The notes under the pieces: model-generated
The model's input: only the letters and a program-made list of their open reading frames with translations
Database searches by the model: none
Told to the model about the DNA's origin: nothing
Made by a program: the position numbers and the translations under genes
Assembly (NCBI GenBank): GCA_026713545.1
Contig: JAPOOG010000129.1
Location: forward strand, 62,001-126,000
Direction of reading: 5' to 3'
DNA: 64,000 nt
From: Bryobacterales bacterium
Lineage (GTDB): Bacteria; Acidobacteriota; Terriglobia; Bryobacterales; UBA6623
Shown: one piece after another, positions 25,448-33,604 of the stretch
How positions within the stretch are numbered: the first letter of the stretch is position 1
Layout of the letters: each line of letters starts with the position of its first letter

Positions 25448-26404
25448 ATGTCCATGCTTAGAACGGCAAGTTGGTTTCTCATCATCACAACAGGGGTCTG
25501 CTTCGGCCAGCAGCCCACTGCCAAAGAGATGCCCCAGGAGATGGTCTGGGTCAGCCGCCAGGGTGACATTCTTGAAAGGGTCGGCGCGGTCCAGAATTCC
25601 ATCTTCTTCCCTGAGCTGTCGCCGGATGAGAAACACATCGCTGTTTCATCCCGCAACGGCGAGGTCAACGACCGCGATGTTTGGATCCACGAGATCGCCA
25701 CAGGGCAGAAAAAGCGGATCACGCAAGTCCGCGGCAACGACAACTTCCCGCTGTGGAGCCCGGACGGACGTTCGATTGTCTTCACGAGTAGCCGCGTCCC
25801 CCGTTATGACCTCTTCCGCATCAAGATCCATCCGCTCGAAGCGCCGGTGCGCATCCTCGAAGCTGCGGGTACATCGGAGTACCCCCGCGATATTGCAACC
25901 AACGGCGAGTTCGTGATCTACACCAAGCGCGAGGACGACGGACGGACGCTCTGGAAGCTTGATCTGGACAGCGGCGCCGTCTCGTCGTTTATTCCCAAGC
26001 AGCCTGGAGTTTGGGCCGATGGGGGCAAGTTCTCACCTGACGGGACGTACTTCGCTTACTCCTCGAACGAAGCCGGTCTGTGGGAGGTGTTCGTTTGTGA
26101 GACAGCGAACCCGGCAAAAAAGTGGAAGGTGTCACGCGAACTGGCCAGCGGCTGGGCCGGCGGAGGGGGACAGCCTCGCTGGCGCGGGGACGGCAAGGAG
26201 CTCTTCTACATCATGGGCCAGGATACGATCGTTTCTGTCCCCGTCGAGACGGAGGGTGGTTTCAGCCATGGCGACGCCAAGAAGCTTTTTACGTTTTCGA
26301 GTACGCGCGGCAACTTCCAGGACGAAGCCCCCTGGCTGCACAAGTACGATGTCACTTCGGACGGCCAACGTTTTATCTTCGTCCGGCGTGTGAATCGTCC
26401 CTAG
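25448..26404 (+). CDS. Exported TolB/WD40-like (PD40) beta-propeller protein
   Basis: A signal peptide (MLRTASWFLIITTGVCFGQ) precedes a propeller of PD40/TolB-type repeats (SPDEKHIAVSSRNGEVN, WSPDGRSIVFTSSR, FSPDGTYFAYSSNEAG). Total length is 318 residues. The C-terminus (YDVTSDGQRFIFVRRV) is the one usually found at the end of acidobacterial PknB-propeller kinases, here without the kinase. It may be a secreted binding protein or a remnant propeller of such a kinase. ATG 25448 or the in-frame ATG 25454 could be the start; the module A edge provides the AGG upstream. Confidence 0.8.
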   Translation: MSMLRTASWFLIITTGVCFGQQPTAKEMPQEMVWVSRQGDILERVGAVQNSIFFPELSPDEKHIAVSSRNGEVNDRDVWIHEIATGQKKRITQVRGNDNFPLWSPDGRSIVFTSSRVPRYDLFRIKIHPLEAPVRILEAAGTSEYPRDIATNGEFVIYTKREDDGRTLWKLDLDSGAVSSFIPKQPGVWADGGKFSPDGTYFAYSSNEAGLWEVFVCETANPAKKWKVSRELASGWAGGGGQPRWRGDGKELFYIMGQDTIVSVPVETEGGFSHGDAKKLFTFSSTRGNFQDEAPWLHKYDVTSDGQRFIFVRRVNRP

Positions 26405-27016
26405 TCTCGTCTTCCCGCGGACAATGCCTGGCAGCCCGGCAGTTCTCGATGTGGCTATGGGCGGAGGGGCCGCTGCGCCTGGGGCGAGGCATAGCGGAGC
26501 GCGTTCACCGGGCCGTCGATGCTGCCGGTGACTTCGGTATGGGAATCAAGCTGTCTCGCTTGGGCTGAATGGCTCGTTCTCCCATGCTGGCCGGGCAAGT
26601 GCGGACTCGGAGAGAGACCGGAAGACAAGCGCCGCAAGCGACCGCTGGCTACGGGGACTCATCCGGGTCGGAGAGTTCGATTTCGAGCTGCAAGGCCGGT
26701 CCCGTTTTCGGCGGACGAAATCCCAGCGGAGTCTATTCCTGATACTTCCTCACTTTATGAGGACCTGAAGCCTCATATCATGATTGCAGGCTTGGCCAAG
26801 CCGCACGCAGAGTACATGGTATCGTCAGTGTCCGGACGAGTACATCGAGGACAGGGAGGGCGCCTGCGGCGAGTTGTTCGATCTCTCTCTTTAACTGAAA
26901 TGTCAGACTTCCGGACAGAAACCCGTCAGCCTCGCGGACGTTGCGCGAACCGCCGGGCCGGCGGATGGTTCCCGGCGTATGATCCCGTTCAAATCAAAAG
27001 GAGTATTGCGTATTCG
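26405..27016. other. Intergenic region, 612 bp, no convincing gene
   Basis: The reading frame of the TPR gene is open back to 26519, but this extension has no signal, domain or biased composition, and a signal peptide begins after the ATG at 27017. I see no repeat module, tRNA or strong hairpin apart from GAGGACCTGAAGCCTC (26759-26774). AAAAGGAG at 26997-27003 is the binding site of the next gene. Confidence 0.4.
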
Positions 27017-28555
27017 ATGTCTTTTTCTGGGGGGCAATGCGGTGAGGCATTCACACGCCACCGTGCCTTCCTCGCCAATAAGCTCAGACTCTTTCTGGTG
27101 ATGCTATTGAGTTCTTGTTGGGCTGCATGGGCTGGTGACGTGCATCTGGCTTCGCGCTTGGTTGCCGAGGGATTGGACCTTGCTAGGCAGGGACGGATGA
27201 CTGAGGCGGCGACAAAATTCCGGGCGGCCGCGGAGGCTGATCCGAACAACGTAAACGCCTACAACAACCTCGGCGTCATCCTGCGAAGACAGAAGGATTT
27301 CGAGGGCGCTGTGGAGGCCTTTCAGGCGGCTCTGCGGATCCGCTCGAGAGAAGCTCGCATTCACAGCAATCTGGCGACAGCCCTACGGGGCTTGGGTCGG
27401 CTTGACGAGGCGGTGGCGTCGATGAAAAACGCCTCTTCGTTTGATCCGAACAACCCCACGATTCGCCGCAATCTCGGACTCTTGCTCTGGCAGACCGGAG
27501 ACGAACAAGAGGCTGAGAAGGAATTGCGGGCCGCGGCGCAACTGGGCCCCGGCAGCGCCGAAGTGCATCGGATCTTGGCCTCGCTGTTGGCAGGAAGTCA
27601 ACGCAGCCGGGAGGCCATGGAGGAATACCGTACGGCGCTGAGTCTGGATCCCCGGCAGCCTGCTGTGTATTACGAGCTGGGCCGGTTGTATGAGGCCCAG
27701 GGTGACCTGGAACACGCCGCACCGGAATACCGATCGGCTGTGGAGATTGATGCAGGCTATTTCGAAGCGTATCAGGCTCTCGGAAGCGCTTTGCTTCAGC
27801 TCGGCGACACGGCCGCCGCTGCGACCGCACTTGGCCGCGCCGTCGAACTGCAACCTTCCTCGGGCGAGTCTCGACGTGATTTGGGTATCGCTTTGTACAG
27901 ACAAGGGAACCTGGAGCAAGCTGTCGCAGAATTACGCCGGGCTACGGAACTGCTGCCCGACGACAGCTCCAGTCATCACAACCTGGCCCGAGCACTCCGA
28001 AAAGCGGGGCGGACACAGGAGGCGGCAGTAGCGCTGAACGCAACCCGCCGACTGAATCAAAGGGCGAATGATGCCATTCGCGCCAAGGGTTACAACAATG
28101 ATGGCGTGGAGCTTCTGCAGATCGGCCGGGTAGAAGAAGCGACGATGAAACTTCAGTACGCCTTGCAGCTCAACCCTCAATACGCCGACGCCCATTACAA
28201 TTTCGGCCGAGCACTTCTCGTGAGCAACAAGCTGGACGAAGCCATCTCGGAGTTCCGCCTCGCTCTGCGATTGAAGCCGGACGACGCCGATACCTGTTAT
28301 TACCTTGGGCGCGCACTGTTGGCTCAGGGTCAGACGGCAGAGGCGATTGACGCTCTCGAACAAGCAATAGGGTTGAGGTCAAGTGACGCCGCGGCTCACA
28401 ACGTGCTGGCCGTAGCGCTCGCGAAGACAAATCGATTGCAGCGAGCGATCAACGAATTGCGCATCGCGCTTGGATTGGAACCGAACAATCCGTTATTCCG
28501 CGAGAACCTGGTTTGCCTGGAGCAACGCCGCCCGGGCTGTGTCCTCACTCCTTAG
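27017..28555 (+). CDS. Exported TPR-repeat protein (about 13 TPRs)
   Basis: With the ATG at 27017 the protein is 512 residues, with a signal sequence (KLRLFLVMLLSSCWAAWAGD, about 23-42) followed by TPR units to the end (NVNAYNNLGVILRRQKDFEG, YADAHYNFGRALLVSNKLDE). AAGGAG lies 13 bases before the ATG. TPR proteins act as scaffolds; no enzyme domain is visible. It overlaps the convergent ASPIC gene by 11 bases at the 3' end. It belongs to a local cluster of extracytoplasmic TPR or FG-GAP genes (25.4-33.5 kb). Confidence 0.8.
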   Translation: MSFSGGQCGEAFTRHRAFLANKLRLFLVMLLSSCWAAWAGDVHLASRLVAEGLDLARQGRMTEAATKFRAAAEADPNNVNAYNNLGVILRRQKDFEGAVEAFQAALRIRSREARIHSNLATALRGLGRLDEAVASMKNASSFDPNNPTIRRNLGLLLWQTGDEQEAEKELRAAAQLGPGSAEVHRILASLLAGSQRSREAMEEYRTALSLDPRQPAVYYELGRLYEAQGDLEHAAPEYRSAVEIDAGYFEAYQALGSALLQLGDTAAAATALGRAVELQPSSGESRRDLGIALYRQGNLEQAVAELRRATELLPDDSSSHHNLARALRKAGRTQEAAVALNATRRLNQRANDAIRAKGYNNDGVELLQIGRVEEATMKLQYALQLNPQYADAHYNFGRALLVSNKLDEAISEFRLALRLKPDDADTCYYLGRALLAQGQTAEAIDALEQAIGLRSSDAAAHNVLAVALAKTNRLQRAINELRIALGLEPNNPLFRENLVCLEQRRPGCVLTP

Positions 28556-30248
28556 ACGGTTCTTCCACAATCAGAATTTGATTGGCTTCCACGTCTTCCA
28601 GACGCTGGACGATTCCGCTCGGCCAGGTGATCTCGATCACCTTGAGACCACGGTCTTTGCCTAAGCCGAAATGTACCCTCTTGTCACTCGCCGAGAGGTA
28701 ACTTGCAGCGGTTGAGACCGCCCGGTACTGTGTCAATCCCGACTCTCCGACGACCCGAACCCGGGCGCCGATTCCGTCCCGGTTACTGGCTGAGCCCACG
28801 GTCTTGATCAAGATCCAGTTCCCCTCGCCGCCGTGGTTGTGCAGTAGAAGGGGCTGCCCGTCGTTGATGTTCACGACCACATCGACAAAACCGTCGTTGT
28901 CGAAATCTCCGAATGCAGCTCCTCGCGCGGCACGCGAAACCTCGAACACGGCTCCACTATGGTTAGAGACATCCTCGAATCGCGCCTTTACATTTCTCAT
29001 CATCAAGAGTGGCTGCAAATAAGAGATCTGAGGCGAATCGATGGACACGGTATCCAGCACGTGTCCTTGAGCCACGAAAAGGTCCTTCCAACCGTCGTTG
29101 TCGTAGTCGATGAACTTCGTGCCCCACCCGCTGTAAGGCATGCTGATACCGGAAATGCCGGCTTGGTCGGAGGTGTCCTCCAGGTCGCCCTGTACGTTTT
29201 TGAAGAGTACATAGCCTTCCAGGGAGAGCGCATTCAGAAAGACATCGGGCCAGCCGTCATTCGTGTAGTCCTCGAAGTCGACCCCCATACCCGCGAACGC
29301 CCGGCCATCGCTGTTATATGCCAGACCAACCTCCAATGCGACTTCGTTGAACGTCCCGTCACCGTTATTGTGGTAGAGCTGTTGGGCGACCGAGTCGTTC
29401 GCGACGAGAATGTCCGGCCAGCCGTCTTGGTTGTAATCGTTGAATGCTACTCCTAAACCCTTGCCGGGATGGGCGGCGATTCCCGCTTGTTTGCTGACTT
29501 CTGCAAACGTTCCATCGCCCTGATTGTGGTAGAGCAGATGCGTCACAGCCTGAAAAGTATTCGGATGGCAATATCCCCTCTTCTTGACAACCTGCGGTCC
29601 GCACCAGGGGTTATTGTCGAAGTCCCAATCAAGGTAGCGGGCCACGAACAGATCGAGGTGACCGTCGCGGTCGTAATCCAGGAAGACGCCGCCGACGGAC
29701 CAACCGCCGCCCGCCACTCCGGCGAGAACGGTCGTATCCTTGAAAGCGCCATTGCCTTCGTTGTGATAAAGCAGGTTGCCTCCGAAATTTGTGACGAATA
29801 AGTCGGGTTTTCCGTCGTTGTCATAGTCGCCTGTCGCGACGCCCATGCCATAGCCTTTCCCTTGCAGGTTCGAACGATCCGTCACGTCGACGAACGTTCC
29901 ATCTCCTGCATTCCGATAAAGGCGATTCCACGAGCGTGGATCGGACTTGTCCGGCTCTTCCTCTTTAGGCATCGGGTCCTTGAGAGCCGCGCCATTCACG
30001 AAGAACAGATCCAGAAAACCGTCTTGGTCATAATCCAGCCACGCAACTCCGGCGCCCATCGTTCCAATGAGATACTTTTGAGGCGTATGGGATGACTCGT
30101 GGCGGAATCGGATGCCGGCCTCAGCGGCTACGTCGGAGAATGTCGGGCGTGAGAGAGTTTCCTCCGCCTTGGCCGACTTCCATTGAACAACATCCAGAGC
30201 TGCTGGACCGGCTGTGATCAACAAGGCGCTGACGATCAGCTTTCTCAT
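28545..30248 (-). CDS. Exported FG-GAP/VCBS propeller protein with C-terminal ASPIC/UnbV domain
   Basis: The ATG at 30248 is chosen because a signal peptide follows (RKLIVSALLITAGPAAL); an upstream frame extension is atypical. The 567-residue product has about six FG-GAP repeats with Ca2+-binding loops of the DYDQDGFLDLFF, DYDNDGKPDLF and DFDNDGFVDVVV kind, and ends in the ASPIC/UnbV domain (GIGARVRVV, VHFGLGKDRGLKVIEITWPS). This architecture (CRTAC1-like) is common in Acidobacteriota and Planctomycetota; its biochemical role is unknown. It overlaps the TPR gene tail-to-tail by 11 bases. Confidence 0.9.
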   Translation of the reverse strand: MRKLIVSALLITAGPAALDVVQWKSAKAEETLSRPTFSDVAAEAGIRFRHESSHTPQKYLIGTMGAGVAWLDYDQDGFLDLFFVNGAALKDPMPKEEEPDKSDPRSWNRLYRNAGDGTFVDVTDRSNLQGKGYGMGVATGDYDNDGKPDLFVTNFGGNLLYHNEGNGAFKDTTVLAGVAGGGWSVGGVFLDYDRDGHLDLFVARYLDWDFDNNPWCGPQVVKKRGYCHPNTFQAVTHLLYHNQGDGTFAEVSKQAGIAAHPGKGLGVAFNDYNQDGWPDILVANDSVAQQLYHNNGDGTFNEVALEVGLAYNSDGRAFAGMGVDFEDYTNDGWPDVFLNALSLEGYVLFKNVQGDLEDTSDQAGISGISMPYSGWGTKFIDYDNDGWKDLFVAQGHVLDTVSIDSPQISYLQPLLMMRNVKARFEDVSNHSGAVFEVSRAARGAAFGDFDNDGFVDVVVNINDGQPLLLHNHGGEGNWILIKTVGSASNRDGIGARVRVVGESGLTQYRAVSTAASYLSASDKRVHFGLGKDRGLKVIEITWPSGIVQRLEDVEANQILIVEEPSKE

Positions 30249-30701
30249 TTGCAGACAGCCTGACGCTGCAACGCCTGCCTCGTCACGAGTTGCACGAAGA
30301 CCTCGTTTTGCCCCGTTCGGCGCCGGTTCAATGGGCACGTCCCCACGAGTGTATGCCTGTGCCCTGTAGAGGTGCAATGGGAAATGGCCGCCGCTTGATA
30401 GACAGCGGTCGATGGCCGCTTCCCTCCTGAAGGCCGGGATCTCCAGGTCATCCTCAGATCCTTGACGTGTCTTCGGAGCCGTGCTGAAACTGCAAGTCGG
30501 GATCGTTGATCTACACCATCAGGATCAGGGCGCTTTTGCCACTCTCTCCCGACTCTCCTTCGTCTGCCGCAACTGTCTTTACCCCCCCAAGTGTTCTCGC
30601 AGACTATGTTTTCAAGGTAAAATCGGGACCGGCATGGTGGGCTGCTCCATGGTCAGCAGTCCTTATGCTTGCTCACCAATGCAGCACTGCGAGCACAGGC
30701 G
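30249..30701. other. Divergent intergenic region, 453 bp, with module E copy
   Basis: It separates the ASPIC gene and the SGNH-TPR gene and must hold promoters for both. Bases about 30425-30512 match a stretch at 38432-38522 (module E). TAAAAT at 30619-30624 is a possible -10 for the plus-strand gene. No small gene is convincing. Confidence 0.45.
30425..30512. repeat. Module E repeat, copy 1
   Basis: GAAGGCCGGGATCTCC, GATCCTTGACG, and TTCGGAGCCGTGCTGAAACT recur in the same order at 38432-38522, with roughly three quarters of positions identical by eye. Both copies lie upstream of a minus-strand gene. Confidence 0.65.
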
Positions 30702-33482
30702 GTGAAGAAAAAGAAAGGACGCAGGCCCCGTTTATCCCGCCCCGCCGCTTCTCCCGCGGGAATCGCTCCGGGTCCGACACTGGGCCCTTGGAAGAAAGGT
30801 CTGTTCGCCGTCATCACGACCCTGAGCTTTTTTCTTCTCCTTGAGCTGCTGCTGGCGATCGTTGGCGTCAAATCTGTCTTGTATGAGCAAGATCCGTTTG
30901 TCGGCTTTGCCGCCAACATCCCTTTGTTTAAAGAAGAGGGCGAGACGGCGAATGATTCCTATCTGGTCACTAACCCCAACAAACGAAGGTGGTTCAACCT
31001 CCAAAGGTTTCCCAAGAGGAAGGCGCCGGGAGTCTATCGCATTTTCAGCCTGGGCGGCTCGACCACCTACGGCCGTCCTTATGACGACAGCGCCTCGTTC
31101 AGCGGTTGGCTGCGAGAGCTGCTGGCGCCGGCAGACCCGAGCCGGACATGGGAAGTTATCAATGCCGGAGGCATCAGCTATGCCAGCTACCGCGTCGCGG
31201 TGGTCATGGAAGAGTTGATCCAATACGAACCGGATCTGTTCATCATTTATGCGGGTCACAACGAGTTCCTGGAGCGGCGCACCTACCGCACCTTATTCGA
31301 GGCGCCGAGACCGCTCACTGCCGTCAGCGGACTGCTATCCCGCACACGAATTTATGCGGCCGGAAATAAAATCTTGACCTCCGTGTCGCGCAACCGGCAC
31401 AGCACGGCGCCGGGAGCGGAGCTGAAGAGCGAAGTGGATACGATGCTGGCGAACTCGGTCGGGCCGCAGGACTACACCCGTGACGACGCTTATCGGGAGA
31501 TTGTTCTCGCACACTACCGATTCAACCTTAACCGCATGATCGACATGGCGCGGTCTGCCGGTGCAAAGGTCGTGCTGGTCATTCCGGCGGCTAACTTGAA
31601 AGACTGCTCACCTTTCAAAAGCGAGCATTCCCCGGGATTGAGCGACCAAGACATCGTACGCTTTGAAAGCTTGATGGCCCGTGCGAAGACCATGCGGGAG
31701 CAAGTTCGGTTGGAACTCTCGCTGAGCGCCCTCGAACAGGCGCAAGCGATGGATGATCGATACGCCGACTTGCAGTATCAAAAGGGGCTCGTCCTTTACG
31801 ACCTTGGAAGATATGCGGAAGCGAAGGAAGCTTTTTATCGAGCCGTGGATGAAGACATTTGCCCGCTGCGCGCCCTGACAGCGGTCCAGGAGATGATCCG
31901 TGAGACGGCGTTGCAGAGGGAAGTCCCCTTGCTCGATTTTGCCGCTGAGATCGAAGAGCAGTCCGACCATGGCATTCCAGGGTCCGATCACTTTCTCGAT
32001 CATGTGCATCTCGCAATCGAGGGCTACCGATTGCTGGCGCTCCGGCTGATCGACACCCTGGCGGAACGGGATGTGGTGCGGCTTGCGGAGTCCTGGAGTC
32101 CGGAAGCGATCGAAGAAGTGACGCGCACGGTGGAGGGAAAGCTTGATCAGCGAGCCCACGGCGCTGCTTTGCGAAACCTAGCGAAAGTGTTTGACTGGGC
32201 CGGAAAGCTGGGAGAGGCCGAAAGACTGGCCCGGAAGGCGGCGGAACTCGTCGGCGAAGATGCCGCGACCCATCACCTGCTGGGCCGCAACGCGGAAGGC
32301 CGCGGGCAATGGGAGGAAGCCATCCGGCATTATCGTCGGGCGCTGGACCTCGATCCTGCTCATGCGGAGGCCAGCAGCAGCCTGGGCATGGCCCTGGCGG
32401 TAGAGGGACAGAACAGCGAGGCCATTCGGCACTTCCGGGAAGCGCTTCGCATCCGTCCGGATCATCCCGGAACACTCAGTAACCTCGGCGCCGCACTGAT
32501 GGCTCAAGGCAAGGCGGAAGAAGCGATCCGTCATTATCGGCAGGCGTTACGGCTCGATCCCAGGCATGCCGAAGCCCACAACAACCTCGGCTTGGCCCTT
32601 GCGGCTATCGGCAGGCGTAATGAGGCGATGGGGCACTATCAAACGGCCGTAGAGATCAACCCGGGTTACACCGAAGGACGCAGTAACTTAGGCGCAGCCC
32701 TCATCAAGGAAGGTTCGCTCGACGAAGCGATCCGTCATCTGGGAGAGGCTGTGCGTGTCGATCCCGACTATGCGAAAGCGCACGGTAATCTCGGGATCGC
32801 TCTCTCGTCCCAGGGTAGAGTGGACGAGGCGATTCACCACTATCGGCAGGCCTTGCGCATCAGCCCTGACTCTGCGGAAGCGCACTACAACCTGGGAATC
32901 GCCCTGATGTCCAAGGGCGAACAGGACAAGGCGATTCGTCATTATCGTGAAGCCGTGCGGCTCCACCCTGACTACGCCGAGGCCCACGGCAACCTGGGTA
33001 CCGCGCTTCTGTCCACGGGCCGAGCGGCGCAAGCGCTGCGGCACCTGCGCCGCGCCGTGGACATCGAACCCCACTCAGCCCCGGCGCACTACAACCTCGG
33101 CCTGGGCCTGGCAATGATGGGACGAAGCGAAGAGGCCCTGGCGCATCTCCGGGAGGCAACCCGACTGCAACCCGACTGGCCGGCCCCTCTCCACCGGACG
33201 GCTTGGATACTTGCTACGGACCGGTCGGCCGCCGTGCGAGACGGCGGAGCGGCCCTGCGGCTTGCCAGGCATGCGGTCGAGCTGAGCGGGTACCGAGATC
33301 CCGCGGCGTTGGACACCCTGGCGGCCGCCTGCGCCGAAGTGCGCGATTTCGAGAGCGCCGTGAAATTCGCCGAACGAGCTCTACGGCTGTACGCTGCCGG
33401 CGGCGCAGCCGAAAAGGCGGCCTCCCTTCGAGCGCGGCTCGAAGGCTATCGGCAAGAAAAACCCTACCGGCAGGGACTTTGA
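30702..33482 (+). CDS. Membrane-anchored SGNH-hydrolase-like domain fused to a long TPR array
   Basis: The GTG at 30702 is preferred (basic KKKKGRRPRLSRP start, CAGG upstream); a TTG at 30669 would add 11 residues. Of 926 residues, about 34-58 form a membrane anchor. About 110-470 is an SGNH/GDSL-type domain with block I GGSTTYG, block III YAGHNEF and block V FLDHVHLAIEGY (Asp-x-x-His), so the Ser-His-Asp set appears intact. A run of about 10 TPRs follows (HYRRALDLDPAHAEASSSLG and similar). SGNH enzymes are esterases or O-acetyl-modifying enzymes of polysaccharides; an envelope glycan role is an inference. Confidence 0.85.
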   Translation: MKKKKGRRPRLSRPAASPAGIAPGPTLGPWKKGLFAVITTLSFFLLLELLLAIVGVKSVLYEQDPFVGFAANIPLFKEEGETANDSYLVTNPNKRRWFNLQRFPKRKAPGVYRIFSLGGSTTYGRPYDDSASFSGWLRELLAPADPSRTWEVINAGGISYASYRVAVVMEELIQYEPDLFIIYAGHNEFLERRTYRTLFEAPRPLTAVSGLLSRTRIYAAGNKILTSVSRNRHSTAPGAELKSEVDTMLANSVGPQDYTRDDAYREIVLAHYRFNLNRMIDMARSAGAKVVLVIPAANLKDCSPFKSEHSPGLSDQDIVRFESLMARAKTMREQVRLELSLSALEQAQAMDDRYADLQYQKGLVLYDLGRYAEAKEAFYRAVDEDICPLRALTAVQEMIRETALQREVPLLDFAAEIEEQSDHGIPGSDHFLDHVHLAIEGYRLLALRLIDTLAERDVVRLAESWSPEAIEEVTRTVEGKLDQRAHGAALRNLAKVFDWAGKLGEAERLARKAAELVGEDAATHHLLGRNAEGRGQWEEAIRHYRRALDLDPAHAEASSSLGMALAVEGQNSEAIRHFREALRIRPDHPGTLSNLGAALMAQGKAEEAIRHYRQALRLDPRHAEAHNNLGLALAAIGRRNEAMGHYQTAVEINPGYTEGRSNLGAALIKEGSLDEAIRHLGEAVRVDPDYAKAHGNLGIALSSQGRVDEAIHHYRQALRISPDSAEAHYNLGIALMSKGEQDKAIRHYREAVRLHPDYAEAHGNLGTALLSTGRAAQALRHLRRAVDIEPHSAPAHYNLGLGLAMMGRSEEALAHLREATRLQPDWPAPLHRTAWILATDRSAAVRDGGAALRLARHAVELSGYRDPAALDTLAAACAEVRDFESAVKFAERALRLYAAGGAAEKAASLRARLEGYRQEKPYRQGL

Positions 33483-33552
33483 CAGTTGAGCCGCTTCGAC
33501 AATAGCAGGCTCGACCAGGCCGCCGAGAGCTTCGATCGCGTATAAGTAATGA

Positions 33553-33584
33553 CCCCGGCGGGACATCTCAGTCCGCCGCCGGGG
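33553..33584. terminator. GC-rich hairpin between convergent genes
   Basis: CCCCGGCGG (33553-33561) pairs perfectly with CCGCCGGGG (33576-33584) across 14 bases. It lies between the convergent SGNH-TPR and TonB-receptor genes. No T-run follows on either strand, so it may be a weak or factor-dependent terminator. Confidence 0.5.
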
Positions 33585-33604
33585 CCGTCAAGACTATACG
33601 ACGC

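Noticed and set aside
24886-25461. Three overlapping plus-strand frames of 165-191 codons in the 24.9-25.4 kb region
   Set aside because: They lie entirely within module A repeats and encode repetitive Arg/His/Thr/Asn peptides from the heptads; similar frames recur in other copies in different phases.
26519-27016. N-terminal extension of the TPR protein
   Set aside because: The extension has no domain, and a signal peptide plus AAGGAG site support the start at 27017.
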